Shown: positions 1-7,300 of the stretch, piece after piece | Position numbering within the stretch: position 1 is the stretch's first letter | Layout: every line of letters starts with the position of its first letter | Assembly: GCA_003279445.1 (NCBI GenBank) | Contig: QCHT01000001.1 | Span: 1 to 64,000 of the forward strand | Reading direction: 5' to 3' | DNA from: Prochlorococcus sp. AG-402-G10 | Lineage (GTDB): Bacteria > Cyanobacteriota > Cyanobacteriia > PCC-6307 > Cyanobiaceae | DNA: 64,000 nucleotides | Program-made: the position numbers and the translations under genes | Notes under the pieces: model-generated | What the model saw: the letters and a program-made list of their open reading frames with translations, nothing else | Database searches by the model: none | What the model was told of the DNA's origin: nothing

Positions 1-1
1 A

Positions 2-40
2 AAGAAAGCACCTGCTAAAACATCAGCTAAACTTGCTTAA
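2..40 (+). CDS. C-terminal end of a Lys/Ala-rich protein (partial)
   Basis: The first bases read in frame as the last 12 residues of a protein, KKAPAKTSAKLA, followed by TAA. The start lies left of the window. The Lys/Ala/Pro composition resembles basic histone-H1-like tails such as the one on the protein at 8000-8518. A hairpin with a T-run follows within 25 bases, which supports a real gene end. Nothing more can be said about function. Confidence 0.55.
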   Translation, partial: KKAPAKTSAKLA

Positions 41-61
41 AGTCAGACCGTACTAGCGGCT

Positions 62-91
62 AGAGAGGTGCAATTCCTCTCTCTGATTTTT
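62..91 (+). terminator. Intrinsic terminator of the left-edge gene
   Basis: A perfect 7-bp stem (AGAGAGG at 62-68 with CCTCTCT at 76-82) with a 7-base loop is followed within 5 bases by a T-rich run. It sits 20 bases after the stop codon of the partial gene at the left edge. Confidence 0.65.
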
Positions 92-339
92 GTGAAGTTG
101 TACAAGAACTATCTGTTAACTACGTTTAGTGATATAGATAGACCTAACAAGGATCAATAGTTTTCGTATAATTTAGTATGGGATAGTAAATGAAGAAGAA
201 TAATTATTTTCAAAAGTGAGATAAGCACAAACAGATCAGTTCACCTAATATTCTTAGCTACTTCCTTCTTTCAAAAGAATTGAAAAATTCAAGTGAGCCT
301 TATAAAGAAAAAATGTGTTAATTTTTCGTATAAAACTTT

Positions 340-870
340 ATGTATTTAAAAAGTCTTGATAACTGCTGTTTGAGAATCGGTTTATATCCACCCTTTGATT
401 ATGATGCAACAAGTGGTGGCGGACCGGCTTTTGTTTGCTTGCAAGAGCAAGCAAGACTTAAACACCTGAGATTTGACTCTAATACATTTTTAATACCTCC
501 TCTTACTTGGAGGAATACAAGGTTCCTGTCCCTCCCAATCCCTCCTGGCCTGAAGATTGAGATGCTTATGGATAAACTTGAAGGAACCTTGGATGTAGCA
601 ACAGGTGAGCTGTCGCTTAATTTTGAGTCGAGGTTTGTTTTTTCTATTTTCTCAATCTTTAGTTTTCCTAATCTTCTTGTCAAGACGTCACTAGTTACTG
701 GGAAAGTAACTAGTAAATACTTTGAGGAGGAAGGTATGGTTGTCAATGGAAACGGTAGGGTTAAGCTTGTAGGCATTACAGTTGTGCCAGCTACAGGTAG
801 TCAATTGCTGGATATTTTTCTTGGCTTACCTAATGAAGCATTGGCAATCCTTAATTGTGAATGCATTTAG
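340..870 (+). CDS. Conserved hypothetical protein, 176 aa
   Basis: A clean ORF with an ATG start. The protein is mixed alpha/beta in character, with a stretch FSIFSIFSFPNLLV near residue 105 that is hydrophobic but is probably not a transmembrane helix. Gly/Pro-rich segments (YPPFDYDATSGGG near residue 17) look like conserved family positions rather than random translation. I do not recognise a named domain. It looks like one of the cytosolic cyanobacterial proteins of unknown function. It stands alone, between the terminator at 62-91 and the decayed gene at 910. Confidence 0.75.
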   Translation: MYLKSLDNCCLRIGLYPPFDYDATSGGGPAFVCLQEQARLKHLRFDSNTFLIPPLTWRNTRFLSLPIPPGLKIEMLMDKLEGTLDVATGELSLNFESRFVFSIFSIFSFPNLLVKTSLVTGKVTSKYFEEEGMVVNGNGRVKLVGITVVPATGSQLLDIFLGLPNEALAILNCECI

Positions 871-909
871 AATGAGGCTTTTGGTATTTGTTTTGTTGCA
901 GCAGATCGT

Positions 910-1152
910 ATGAATACTAACTCGGAAAATTATGTGACAGATCCACTTCCCTAAGCTTTTAAAGAAAATCCCTAGACAGGAATTTAAGACCTCCCTGTAT
1001 ATGATGGAACTGAGAGAGGGTATTGGTTAATTCTTCTAGCCTTTAGTTTGGTTGTTGGAACTTTTCTTGAGACAATGAACCTAAGCTTTGACTTGGTAAG
1101 ACACATAGCCGAACGTATTCTGAATATGAAAAGGTATATTTGTTGGCTTTAA
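910..1152 (+). pseudogene. Decayed small membrane-protein gene (three in-frame stops)
   Basis: One reading frame starting at ATG 910 keeps protein-like sequence to a TAA at 1150, but is broken by stops at 952-954 (TAA), 973-975 (TAG) and 985-987 (TAA). The first block reads MNTNSENYVTDPLP. After the stops it resumes with VYDGTERGYWLILLAF and a hydrophobic helix ending near TFLETMNL. Three stops within 35 bases while both flanks stay in the same frame suggest nonsense decay of an approximately 80-aa single-helix protein. Without a comparison to orthologues, a functional downstream re-start cannot be ruled out. Confidence 0.5.
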
Positions 1153-1169
1153 AAACATTCTGATTTAAA

Positions 1170-1622
1170 TTATTGAATTTCTTTTAAGACTCGGATTGCT
1201 TCCTTGATATGAGCAGGACCATTGAGAAGGTCTTCAAAAATATGACAGATCTTTCCTTCTGCATTAATGATATAACTCACTCTGCCATCAATCATTCCTA
1301 GGAACTTTGGGACTCCAAATGCTTTTCTTAACGAATTCTTTTCATCACAAAGCAATGGGTATTGGAGCTTATGCTTGTTAGAAAAGAGTAGATGGCTTTC
1401 CTCTCCTCCATTACTTACACCGCATATTCTTGCACCTAGAATTTTAAAGAGATCATACTTATCCCGAAAGCCACAAACCTCTACTGTGCAGCCAGGGGTA
1501 TCATCTTTTGGATAAAAGAAAAGGACAAGAGGCTTGCCTGCGAATTCTTTATTGCTTCTTAATTTTCCTGATTGATCCAATAAAGAGAATTCAGGTATTA
1601 AATCGCCTACTTTTAATGCCAT
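1170..1622 (-). CDS. bcp: Peroxiredoxin Q / BCP-type thiol peroxidase
   Basis: A 150-aa thioredoxin-fold peroxidase of the PrxQ/BCP class. The peroxidatic Cys45 sits in YPKDDTPGCTVEVCGFRD, and the resolving Cys50 lies five residues later, the classic atypical two-Cys arrangement. Length is full and the ATG start is followed by the usual LKVGDLIPEF opening. PrxQ proteins reduce hydroperoxides with electrons from thioredoxin; the thioredoxin gene at 56292 could supply a partner. The gene is monocistronic here. Its 3' end faces the remnant at 910-1152. Confidence 0.95.
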   Translation of the reverse strand: MALKVGDLIPEFSLLDQSGKLRSNKEFAGKPLVLFFYPKDDTPGCTVEVCGFRDKYDLFKILGARICGVSNGGEESHLLFSNKHKLQYPLLCDEKNSLRKAFGVPKFLGMIDGRVSYIINAEGKICHIFEDLLNGPAHIKEAIRVLKEIQ

Positions 1623-2194
1623 GAAAAAGAATTAAGTCTGCTTTAGTAAAATAAATTGATTTAGCCCTTAGAGAATTTAGCAAAGGAACTATTCTCCCAC
1701 AGCCATTGTCATCATCTAATAATCTTGAAATAACTCTACGGGAGCTAATACAGCGATTGGGTAAAAACAAACGATAGCGACAAAAGCAGGAAGATTTCCT
1801 AGTGTTGCCTAAAACACATTCATTAATTTTATATATCTAAAACTATCATAATAGCTCCTTGCACAAACTGCGATGGCTTTAATTTATCTTGGAATTATTC
1901 CGGGGCAGAGCCCTCTATCTATATTTAATTGAGAATCAATAGTTCAATTATAAAGCTGTGCAAAAGACCTTTACCTATGTTTCTTAGATTAGGAAGCCTT
2001 CATGTTGACCATACTTTTCCTCCTTTGACTCCTAATGCTTTTCCTAGTAAAGAATTCTAGTAACTTAATTCGTTGAATGAGGTTCTTTTCATTTGGTTTT
2101 TAATCCTCAGATTTTTTCTTAAATATAGGTTGCACTAATTAGATAGCCTAGTTTCTTTCGACTTGATAGTAAAAAGAAGGAGGTGGGCTTGTTT
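1623..2194. other. 570-base intergenic stretch, possible gene remnant
   Basis: There is no complete gene. On the + strand, 1655-1777 is open without an ATG and reads like protein (ends LRELIQRLGKNKR then TAG); the frame continues as QKQEDFLVLPKTHS after the stop. A further short run near 1873-1930 (MALIYLGIIPGQSPLS) is also protein-like. These may be pieces of a decayed gene, but the evidence is weak. The rest is AT-rich without clear signals. Confidence 0.25.
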
Positions 2195-2812
2195 TTAGGT
2201 TCGATTGAATATTATGGAAAAATTGTTTGCAGGCATTTTAATTACCTTGCTTCTTTTAAAGCCAGAACTCTTGGCTATTTCATCTACTGCTTCGAGATTC
2301 CTAATTCCCCAGTGCTTATTGCGACTCTTTAACGATTTATCGAAGATGGCATTGCTTTCAGCTGTATGAATATTCCCCCTTTTGAATGGCCCGTAAAGGA
2401 TTAATGGTGAACCACATTTTAAATACTTCCCTGACTCTTTAAATAAGAATCGCGTGCAATCCCAGTGCGCTATATGGATCATATTGATGCAGACAATGGA
2501 ACTTAGATTGGATATAAATATGTTGGTTAAAGGCCATGGAGTTTTCTCAACACTTAAATCGATTGCTAAGGGCATTTTTTCAGTTAACCTCTCATGCCTG
2601 ATCCATGAATTAATGCTTCTCCTGCAAGATTGATCTGAATCGCTAGTTTGCCAAATAATATTTGGGAATCTTTTCTGAAATGTTATTCCATGCTCTCCAC
2701 TCCCACTTGCTATTTCAAGTGTAATTCCATGTTGTGGCAAGAATTCGTCAAGGACTTCACAAATAACTGCCCGATTTCGAAGTGTTGCAGGAAAGAATAG
2801 TCTCTCGTCCAA
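2195..2812 (-). CDS. DUF938-family SAM methyltransferase-like protein
   Basis: A 205-aa protein matching the DUF938 family (Rossmann-type SAM-dependent methyltransferase fold). It shows the family pattern in order: RNRAVICEVLDEFLP, the SAM-binding EIASGSGEHG loop near residue 33, the CINMIHIAHWDCT block near 108, LILYGPFKRGNIHTAESNA near 137 and WGIRNLEAVDEIA near 168. The substrate is unknown for the family. The start is TTG at 2812, giving a full-length N-terminus; no better ATG lies upstream. It stands alone on its strand. Confidence 0.85.
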   Translation of the reverse strand: MDERLFFPATLRNRAVICEVLDEFLPQHGITLEIASGSGEHGITFQKRFPNIIWQTSDSDQSCRRSINSWIRHERLTEKMPLAIDLSVEKTPWPLTNIFISNLSSIVCINMIHIAHWDCTRFLFKESGKYLKCGSPLILYGPFKRGNIHTAESNAIFDKSLKSRNKHWGIRNLEAVDEIAKSSGFKRSKVIKMPANNFSIIFNRT

Positions 2813-2888
2813 TGAAGACTCAAAGGTTTTGTTTATTAACCTATTTTGTCTGATCCTGTTGTTTTGTGAAGACTCTTAGAATGACCAT

Positions 2889-3104
2889 TTAATCTTGTGT
2901 CAGAGGATTTTGCTTTCTTAAGGCTTCATCCAATTGTTCAATATTTGGCAGCTGCCAGGTCCCAATAGCCTCACCAAGTAATTGATTTATTGCTTCGTCA
3001 GGGCAATCAGTTTCTTCTTGAAGAAAATGACAGGCGCTATCAATGATGTCAAAGAATTCTTCAATATAGGCTTTATGCTCATCTATGAATTCGAAATCGG
3101 TCAC
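2889..3104 (-). CDS. Small cysteine-pair protein (C-x8-C family), member 1
   Basis: An acidic helical protein of 71 aa from the GTG at 3104; a TTG at 3113 would add three residues. It carries the block ACHFLQEETDC followed by a hydrophobic helix (INQLLGEAIG). The same arrangement (Cys, eight residues, then Thr-x-Cys) occurs in the small proteins at 23488 and 31560, so I regard these as paralogues. I do not recognise a named family. The two cysteines could form a disulphide or bind a metal, which is inference only. Confidence 0.7.
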   Translation of the reverse strand: MTDFEFIDEHKAYIEEFFDIIDSACHFLQEETDCPDEAINQLLGEAIGTWQLPNIEQLDEALRKQNPLTQD

Positions 3105-3248
3105 TAGCAGCAAAATCAGCTTGGTATAAATCTACCTACAAGATAATTAAAAAAGCTTAGAATGATTAAGAGTTTAGTTAATACTCGCATCGACAATAAA
3201 GCTTTTATTTTGGAGCTGTCATTATAAATAAAGCCTTATATTGCTTTT

Positions 3249-3551
3249 ATGTGGGTAAGTATTGATCTGTCTCTTGTGCCTGTTGGAGCAGGTGTTTCCC
3301 TCTCTCCATATATAAGAGCTTGTAAGGAGATTATTGAAAAGAATGGGTTAGAACATGAATTGGGCCCAAATGGCACAGCAATTGAAGGGGACTGGGAAAG
3401 TGTATTTAAGTGCGTTAAAGAATGCCATCATGAAGTTCATCGATTGGGTGTAAGTCGTATTTATACAACTTTGAAAGTAAATAGCCGGACTGATCGTTTT
3501 CAATCTTTCAGAGAAAAAGTGCCTAGCGTTACTTCTAATGTCAAAAAATAA
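3249..3551 (+). CDS. MTH1187 / thiamine-binding (DUF77) family protein
   Basis: A 100-aa ferredoxin-like-fold protein of the MTH1187/YkoF-like family (DUF77, thiamine_BP). Recognisable parts are VSIDLSLVPVGAGVSLSPYI at the N-terminus, LGPNGTAIEGDWESVF in the middle, and GVSRIYTTLKVNSRTD near the end. Characterised members bind thiamine or small ligands as oligomers. The cellular role here is unknown. It is full-length with an ATG start and has no operon partner. Confidence 0.85.
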   Translation: MWVSIDLSLVPVGAGVSLSPYIRACKEIIEKNGLEHELGPNGTAIEGDWESVFKCVKECHHEVHRLGVSRIYTTLKVNSRTDRFQSFREKVPSVTSNVKK

Positions 3552-3679
3552 GGGCTCTTATTTGTTTGAGATTGATTCAGTTTCATATAGTTGATACTCA
3601 ATAAGAAGTTGTTTGATTAAATCTATTGACACTTTTAATTAACCGTTTAGAAAGAATCTAAGAATTAGATTTTTTTCAA

Positions 3680-3823
3680 TTGCCTACCCATGATGAAATT
3701 GAAGCTATTAAGGAACATCTTAAAGATGTAGACAATGCTCAAGAAGCAATTTTAGAAGCAATGTTTGATGATCTTAGGAGTAATTATGAAACAGATTTGT
3801 CTCAGAAGAAGTTAGATAGATAA
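3680..3823 (+). CDS. Small acidic helical protein, 47 aa (TTG start)
   Basis: An open frame from TTG 3680 to TAA 3821-3823 encodes a highly charged helical peptide (PTHDEIEAIKEHLKDV, then AILEAMFDDLRSN). Composition and the amphipathic pattern look coding. The start codon is uncertain because no ATG is present in frame, and I see no clear ribosome binding site. No family is recognised. Confidence 0.45.
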   Translation: MPTHDEIEAIKEHLKDVDNAQEAILEAMFDDLRSNYETDLSQKKLDR

Positions 3824-3926
3824 AATCCCGAGTTTTATTGGTTATACTTTTTTTAAGTTGAAATTACTAAATTCACAGCGTTTTTCTTTATAAATTATCC
3901 TCTGAACTTCCTAATAGCATTTTTTG

Positions 3927-4358
3927 TTAGAACTCCTCAATCATTGTTTTTACCCTCCGGCTTTGTTTTTTCTCTCCATGCTTTCTCTTAGAATTAACTC
4001 TCTTCCTTTGTGAGGATTTCGTAGGCTTGGTAGTTTTTCTTGCTTTAGGAGGCGGCTCTAACGCTTTTTCTAGGAGTATCCCTAGTCTCATTAGGGCTAA
4101 TTTTCGATTTTTATATTGAGTTCTGTTCTCTTGAGTGATAACTGTAATCGTGGTATTTACTATTTGGTTGCTAAGTTGTTTTGTTATTCGATGCTTTTGA
4201 TATGAAGTTAAAGCCTTGGACTTTTCAATATTGAAAGAGAGATTTACTCTAGTATCTGTCTTGTTGATGTTTTGGCCACCCGATCCTGAAGAGCGTGAAA
4301 AACGCCAATGAAGTTCATTGGATGGAATTACTAAAGCAGGATTGACAATTAAATCCAT
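3927..4358 (-). CDS. arfB: ArfB/YaeJ-type peptidyl-tRNA hydrolase
   Basis: A 143-aa class-I release-factor-like protein. The catalytic GGQ lies in WRFSRSSGSGGQNINKTDTR near residue 27, and the C-terminal tail is strongly basic (KARKTTKPTKSSQRKRV and similar), which in this family inserts into the empty mRNA channel. ArfB proteins release peptides from stalled, non-stop ribosomes. The ATG start gives the standard N-terminus. It begins head-to-head with the gene at 4364, with only 5 bases between the two start codons. Confidence 0.9.
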   Translation of the reverse strand: MDLIVNPALVIPSNELHWRFSRSSGSGGQNINKTDTRVNLSFNIEKSKALTSYQKHRITKQLSNQIVNTTITVITQENRTQYKNRKLALMRLGILLEKALEPPPKARKTTKPTKSSQRKRVNSKRKHGEKKQSRRVKTMIEEF

Positions 4359-4363
4359 TTTTC

Positions 4364-4660
4364 ATGAGACATTTTTTAGATCTTTCGAATTGTGAACCAG
4401 TTAATGACTTGTGGGCAGAGTTTTCAGAAACTTTAGGACTAGAGAAAGCTAGTAAGGCCGTAAGACAAGCGATTGATTTACAAGCAATGAATGGTGAAGA
4501 AGGCACTTTGCCAATCTTATTTATAGAGACTTGTGGTGTAGGCTTGACTACCTTTAGTACTTTAAGAGAGCAGACAGGTATATCTCTTTTTGGTTCAAAT
4601 AAAGTCCTAATTTTTAGTAAAAAGAAGAACTCTTTCCAAGTTCTTCATGAGGTTAAATGA
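4364..4660 (+). CDS. Hypothetical protein, 98 aa
   Basis: The ORF begins ATG 4364 with a soluble, helix-rich N-terminal half (LWAEFSETLGLEKASKAVRQ) and a beta-like C-terminal half ending in FQVLHEVK. The divergent ArfB start codon is only 5 bases away, so a leader with a ribosome binding site would have to lie inside arfB. The annotated start may be wrong, or the mRNA may be nearly leaderless. I do not recognise the family. Confidence 0.6.
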   Translation: MRHFLDLSNCEPVNDLWAEFSETLGLEKASKAVRQAIDLQAMNGEEGTLPILFIETCGVGLTTFSTLREQTGISLFGSNKVLIFSKKKNSFQVLHEVK

Positions 4661-4696
4661 ACCTAAAAGGAAGGAAGTCAGAACAATTCTAATGAT

Positions 4697-5098
4697 TTAA
4701 CCTAGCCCCGTAAAGAGTTCTTTGTGAACGACAAGAGTTTCGTAAGGAGTAGTCCCTGCTTCAGGACTTAAAGGAATACCATCAATGTTTTGAGCAGTAC
4801 TGCAAATGAGATCACCATCCCAATGCACATCATGCGCACTTATTGATTTGGACCATAGGCGGATTGCTGCGAAATGTTCAGGAACTTGAACCCCAATTTT
4901 TCTACATATCTCACAAAGAGTAGATAAAACAGGAGGCTTTGATTTGATCCTCAGATCTCTAATAATGCTTGGTTGTGAAAAAACACCTATATATCTTATG
5001 TATTCGATTAACTCTTGATCATCCGAAGATAATCTGGCACTTTCCATTGCTTTTTCAAAGTGTTCAACAGCGAGAATCGGTCTTAGTTGAATTTGCAT
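4697..5098 (-). CDS. Conserved hypothetical protein, 133 aa
   Basis: An ATG-started soluble protein with an N-terminal block IQLRPILAVEHFEKAMESAR, a Cys pair in LCEICRKIG and a C-terminal region HDVHWDGDLICSTAQNI. No transmembrane helix or signal is seen. It converges with the gene at 4364, with 36 bases between stop codons. I cannot assign a domain. Confidence 0.7.
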   Translation of the reverse strand: MQIQLRPILAVEHFEKAMESARLSSDDQELIEYIRYIGVFSQPSIIRDLRIKSKPPVLSTLCEICRKIGVQVPEHFAAIRLWSKSISAHDVHWDGDLICSTAQNIDGIPLSPEAGTTPYETLVVHKELFTGLG

Positions 5099-5298
5099 TT
5101 GTTTAAACCCGAATAACTTTGGTGAAGTTGAATTTATTAGTAGGAAAGATGAGCTAATTCAATGCAATGTTGCAATCCCTTCTATTAAAGATGTATAGGA
5201 TTTTGCAATGAATATGAAAAATCAAGTAGTGCTTGAGATCTTATTTATAGCAGGTTAGAATAGTTATGTTAAATCTCTAAGGCATCAAGTTTGCGGTC

Positions 5299-5427
5299 AT
5301 GTTCGCGCTTACTCTATCTCAGATGGGATTAAGCCCTCTAGGCATATTATTACTTTTTATCATGGGGTTATTCTTTTTCATCTCTTTTTTTCTCATAAGT
5401 AAGAATATGGATGTTGAGGCTTGTTAA
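5299..5427 (+). CDS. Single-helix membrane mini-protein, 42 aa
   Basis: ATG 5299 to TAA 5425-5427. A short N-terminus (FALTLSQMGLSPLG) precedes one long hydrophobic helix (ILLLFIMGLFFFISFFLI) and a short polar tail. Size and layout are typical of thylakoid or plasma-membrane mini-proteins of picocyanobacteria. It opens a run of three short reading frames between 5299 and 5620. No family is recognised. Confidence 0.5.
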   Translation: MFALTLSQMGLSPLGILLLFIMGLFFFISFFLISKNMDVEAC

Positions 5428-5510
5428 GAGTTCTCTATTCAAAGCCATTTAGGCGAAAAGATGGAACAGTTGAATATCGCAACGAAAATGGATGGAACTT
5501 AATTCGTTAA
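5421..5510 (+). CDS. Possible 29-aa basic mini-protein (TTG start)
   Basis: The frame TTG 5421 to TAA 5508-5510 overlaps the preceding mini-gene's stop and the following one's start. The peptide (YSKPFRRKDGTVEYRNENGW near its centre) has a protein-like charge pattern rather than random composition. It could equally be the end of a decayed longer gene. Low confidence. Confidence 0.25.
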   Translation: MLRVLYSKPFRRKDGTVEYRNENGWNLIR

Positions 5511-5620
5511 CTGTTGGCAACCCCATATCACTTTTAATAGAAAGGCTAGTTTATTTAGCCATTGGCATTTTTTTTATTGTTGCTTTGTATACAGGTATTC
5601 AGAGAGGGAGAAAAGATTGA
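5492..5620 (+). CDS. Single-helix membrane mini-protein, 42 aa
   Basis: ATG 5492 to TGA 5618-5620. Residues MELNSLTVGNP lead into one helix (LVYLAIGIFFIVALYTGI) and a basic tail (QRGRKD), so the topology is N-out/C-in by the positive-inside rule. It overlaps the short frame at 5421-5510 by 19 bases. The next gene is convergent and ends 30 bases away. Confidence 0.5.
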   Translation: MELNSLTVGNPISLLIERLVYLAIGIFFIVALYTGIQRGRKD

Positions 5621-5649
5621 AGTAATTAAGATTTTGGAATCAAAAAGAA

Positions 5650-6261
5650 TTATCCAAACGGGACTCTACCTGTAAGAGGACTTATAAAAAGATATTCCAT
5701 AAAGATTCCAGTGATTGCAAGTGGTAGTACCCAAATAGTTATAAAACGAACACCAAAGAATCTCATTGAATTAGAACCATCAATTGCTTTTTTTGTTGAA
5801 GTGTAGATTGTCTCTGATTTTTTAATTGTGTAGTCCTGCTCTTGATAAGGTTTTACTGGGTTAGATGATCTTATTAAGTTACTAAATGACGTTATTAAAA
5901 GTATAGGTAAAGCCCAAACAGCCATGAACCTTGGACCAATCCAATACCTTGGATGTGGAAAGATGTATTGCTTATTTGTACTTTCCTTTGGGAACCCTTC
6001 CTCTATAGCTTTGAAGATTTCATCGACATTAGGTTCTTTTTTTAGATAAGTTTTTTGGGTATTCAGGCTTCTCTCGATGTTTGATGTTGCTTTGTCTGCA
6101 AGCTCAGGAACTTTCTTCTTTAATTCTTTTTCTTTTTTGACCATAGTTGATTCTGTATCAAAGGCCTTCTCTACTAGTAATGAATTTCCTTCTACCTTTA
6201 AATAATTTGTTGATTCAATGATTTTTTTACAATCAAGATTGTTATCTTCTTTTGATTCCAT
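5650..6261 (-). CDS. Two-helix membrane protein with a duplicated motif, 203 aa
   Basis: The ATG at 6261 is preferred over TTG 6282. A charged N-terminal half rich in Lys and Glu is followed by two membrane helices, each introduced by the same motif: RYWIGPRFMAVWALPI (near residue 115) and RFFGVRFITIWVLPL (near residue 180). This internal repeat (R-x-W/F-G-x-R-F-x-x-x-W-x-L-P) looks like a duplicated helix unit. The domain is not recognised. The orphan gene converges with the mini-protein run to its left. Confidence 0.65.
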   Translation of the reverse strand: MESKEDNNLDCKKIIESTNYLKVEGNSLLVEKAFDTESTMVKKEKELKKKVPELADKATSNIERSLNTQKTYLKKEPNVDEIFKAIEEGFPKESTNKQYIFPHPRYWIGPRFMAVWALPILLITSFSNLIRSSNPVKPYQEQDYTIKKSETIYTSTKKAIDGSNSMRFFGVRFITIWVLPLAITGIFMEYLFISPLTGRVPFG

Positions 6262-6422
6262 TTGATAAGTATTAATAAACAACTTTATAGCGATGGCTCT
6301 CTGTTCAGCTGCTTAATGATTCATTGGTGGGTATCAATATACCCATGATTGAGTAAATCTTTGACAATTACAATGTGTTATTTGTGCATATATTGAATAA
6401 GCCAATATCTCTTTTGACTGAA

Positions 6423-6596
6423 ATGTTATTAAGTTTAGGTGCTCTTGCTTCTTCTGGGCTGCGAGTGAACAGCACTATTGTAAATATAATTCTTTCAATT
6501 GCAATTCCTTTAGTTATAGGACCCCTACTTTTCTTTGTTTTTCGTTCTCAAGGTGGTTCTTTGACTTCGAGAAAAGTTTCCCTCAGAGAAGTTTGA
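6423..6596 (+). CDS. Small membrane protein, 57 aa
   Basis: From ATG 6423 the protein has a mildly hydrophobic N-terminus (LLSLGALASSGLRVNS), a strong helix (IILSIAIPLVIGPLLFFVF) and a basic tail. A GTG at 6375 would extend it by 16 residues. Probably a single-span membrane protein of unknown role. Confidence 0.5.
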   Translation: MLLSLGALASSGLRVNSTIVNIILSIAIPLVIGPLLFFVFRSQGGSLTSRKVSLREV

Positions 6597-6810
6597 ACAT
6601 AAATCGTTTTCTCTTAAGTCAATACTCTAAGAAAATAACCTGCTCTTTTATAGGTTAATTTAGAAAAATGGATATTTTAAAATCCTGATATTTCTTAAGA
6701 GTTATAATAATCTGTATGATCAATAAGACTTTTTATAAGGAGTTGAGAAAAAACCGCAATTGATTAATGCGATAACTGCTAACTTTTAAAAAGATCAAAA
6801 CTACATCGTC

Positions 6811-7290
6811 ATGCTGGTTAACATTACGGACACCATCGTTGAAACAGCAATGGGAGAAAAGAAGAGTCTTGGTGAGTACACTGGGAAAGTTTTGCTGATT
6901 GTTAATGTGGCGAGCCGTTGTGGTAATACACCACAGTATTCAGGCTTGCAGAAACTCCAAGATAAATATAAGGCTCAGGGATTTGCTATTCTTGGATTCC
7001 CCTGCAATGATTTTGGAAAGCAAGAACCAGGATCTCTTGATGAAATTAAAGAGTTTTGCTCATTAAAATATGGAGCTAATTTTGAACTCTTCAATAAGGT
7101 GCATGCAAAAGGTTCAACTACTGAACCTTATACAACACTCAATAAGACTGAGCCTGTTGGAGATGTAAGCTGGAATTTTGAGAAGTTCTTAGTAGGTAAG
7201 GATGGGAACGTCATTGCACGTTTTCAACCAGGTGTTCAGCCCTCGGATGAGGAACTTGTCGCAGCAATTGAGGTCGCTTTGGCTTCATGA
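6811..7290 (+). CDS. gpx: Glutathione-peroxidase-like thiol peroxidase
   Basis: A 159-aa GPx-fold protein. The peroxidatic residue is Cys37 (NVASRCGNTPQY), Trp121-Asn122 of the active-site tetrad are present (VSWNFEKF), and Cys83 fits the resolving cysteine of thioredoxin-dependent GPx. The tetrad Gln is replaced: where the family usually reads FPCNQFG this protein reads FPCNDFG, with Asp67. It probably detoxifies lipid or alkyl hydroperoxides using thioredoxin. ATG start, full length, monocistronic. Confidence 0.9.
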   Translation: MLVNITDTIVETAMGEKKSLGEYTGKVLLIVNVASRCGNTPQYSGLQKLQDKYKAQGFAILGFPCNDFGKQEPGSLDEIKEFCSLKYGANFELFNKVHAKGSTTEPYTTLNKTEPVGDVSWNFEKFLVGKDGNVIARFQPGVQPSDEELVAAIEVALAS

Positions 7291-7300
7291 AAATGAAAAT

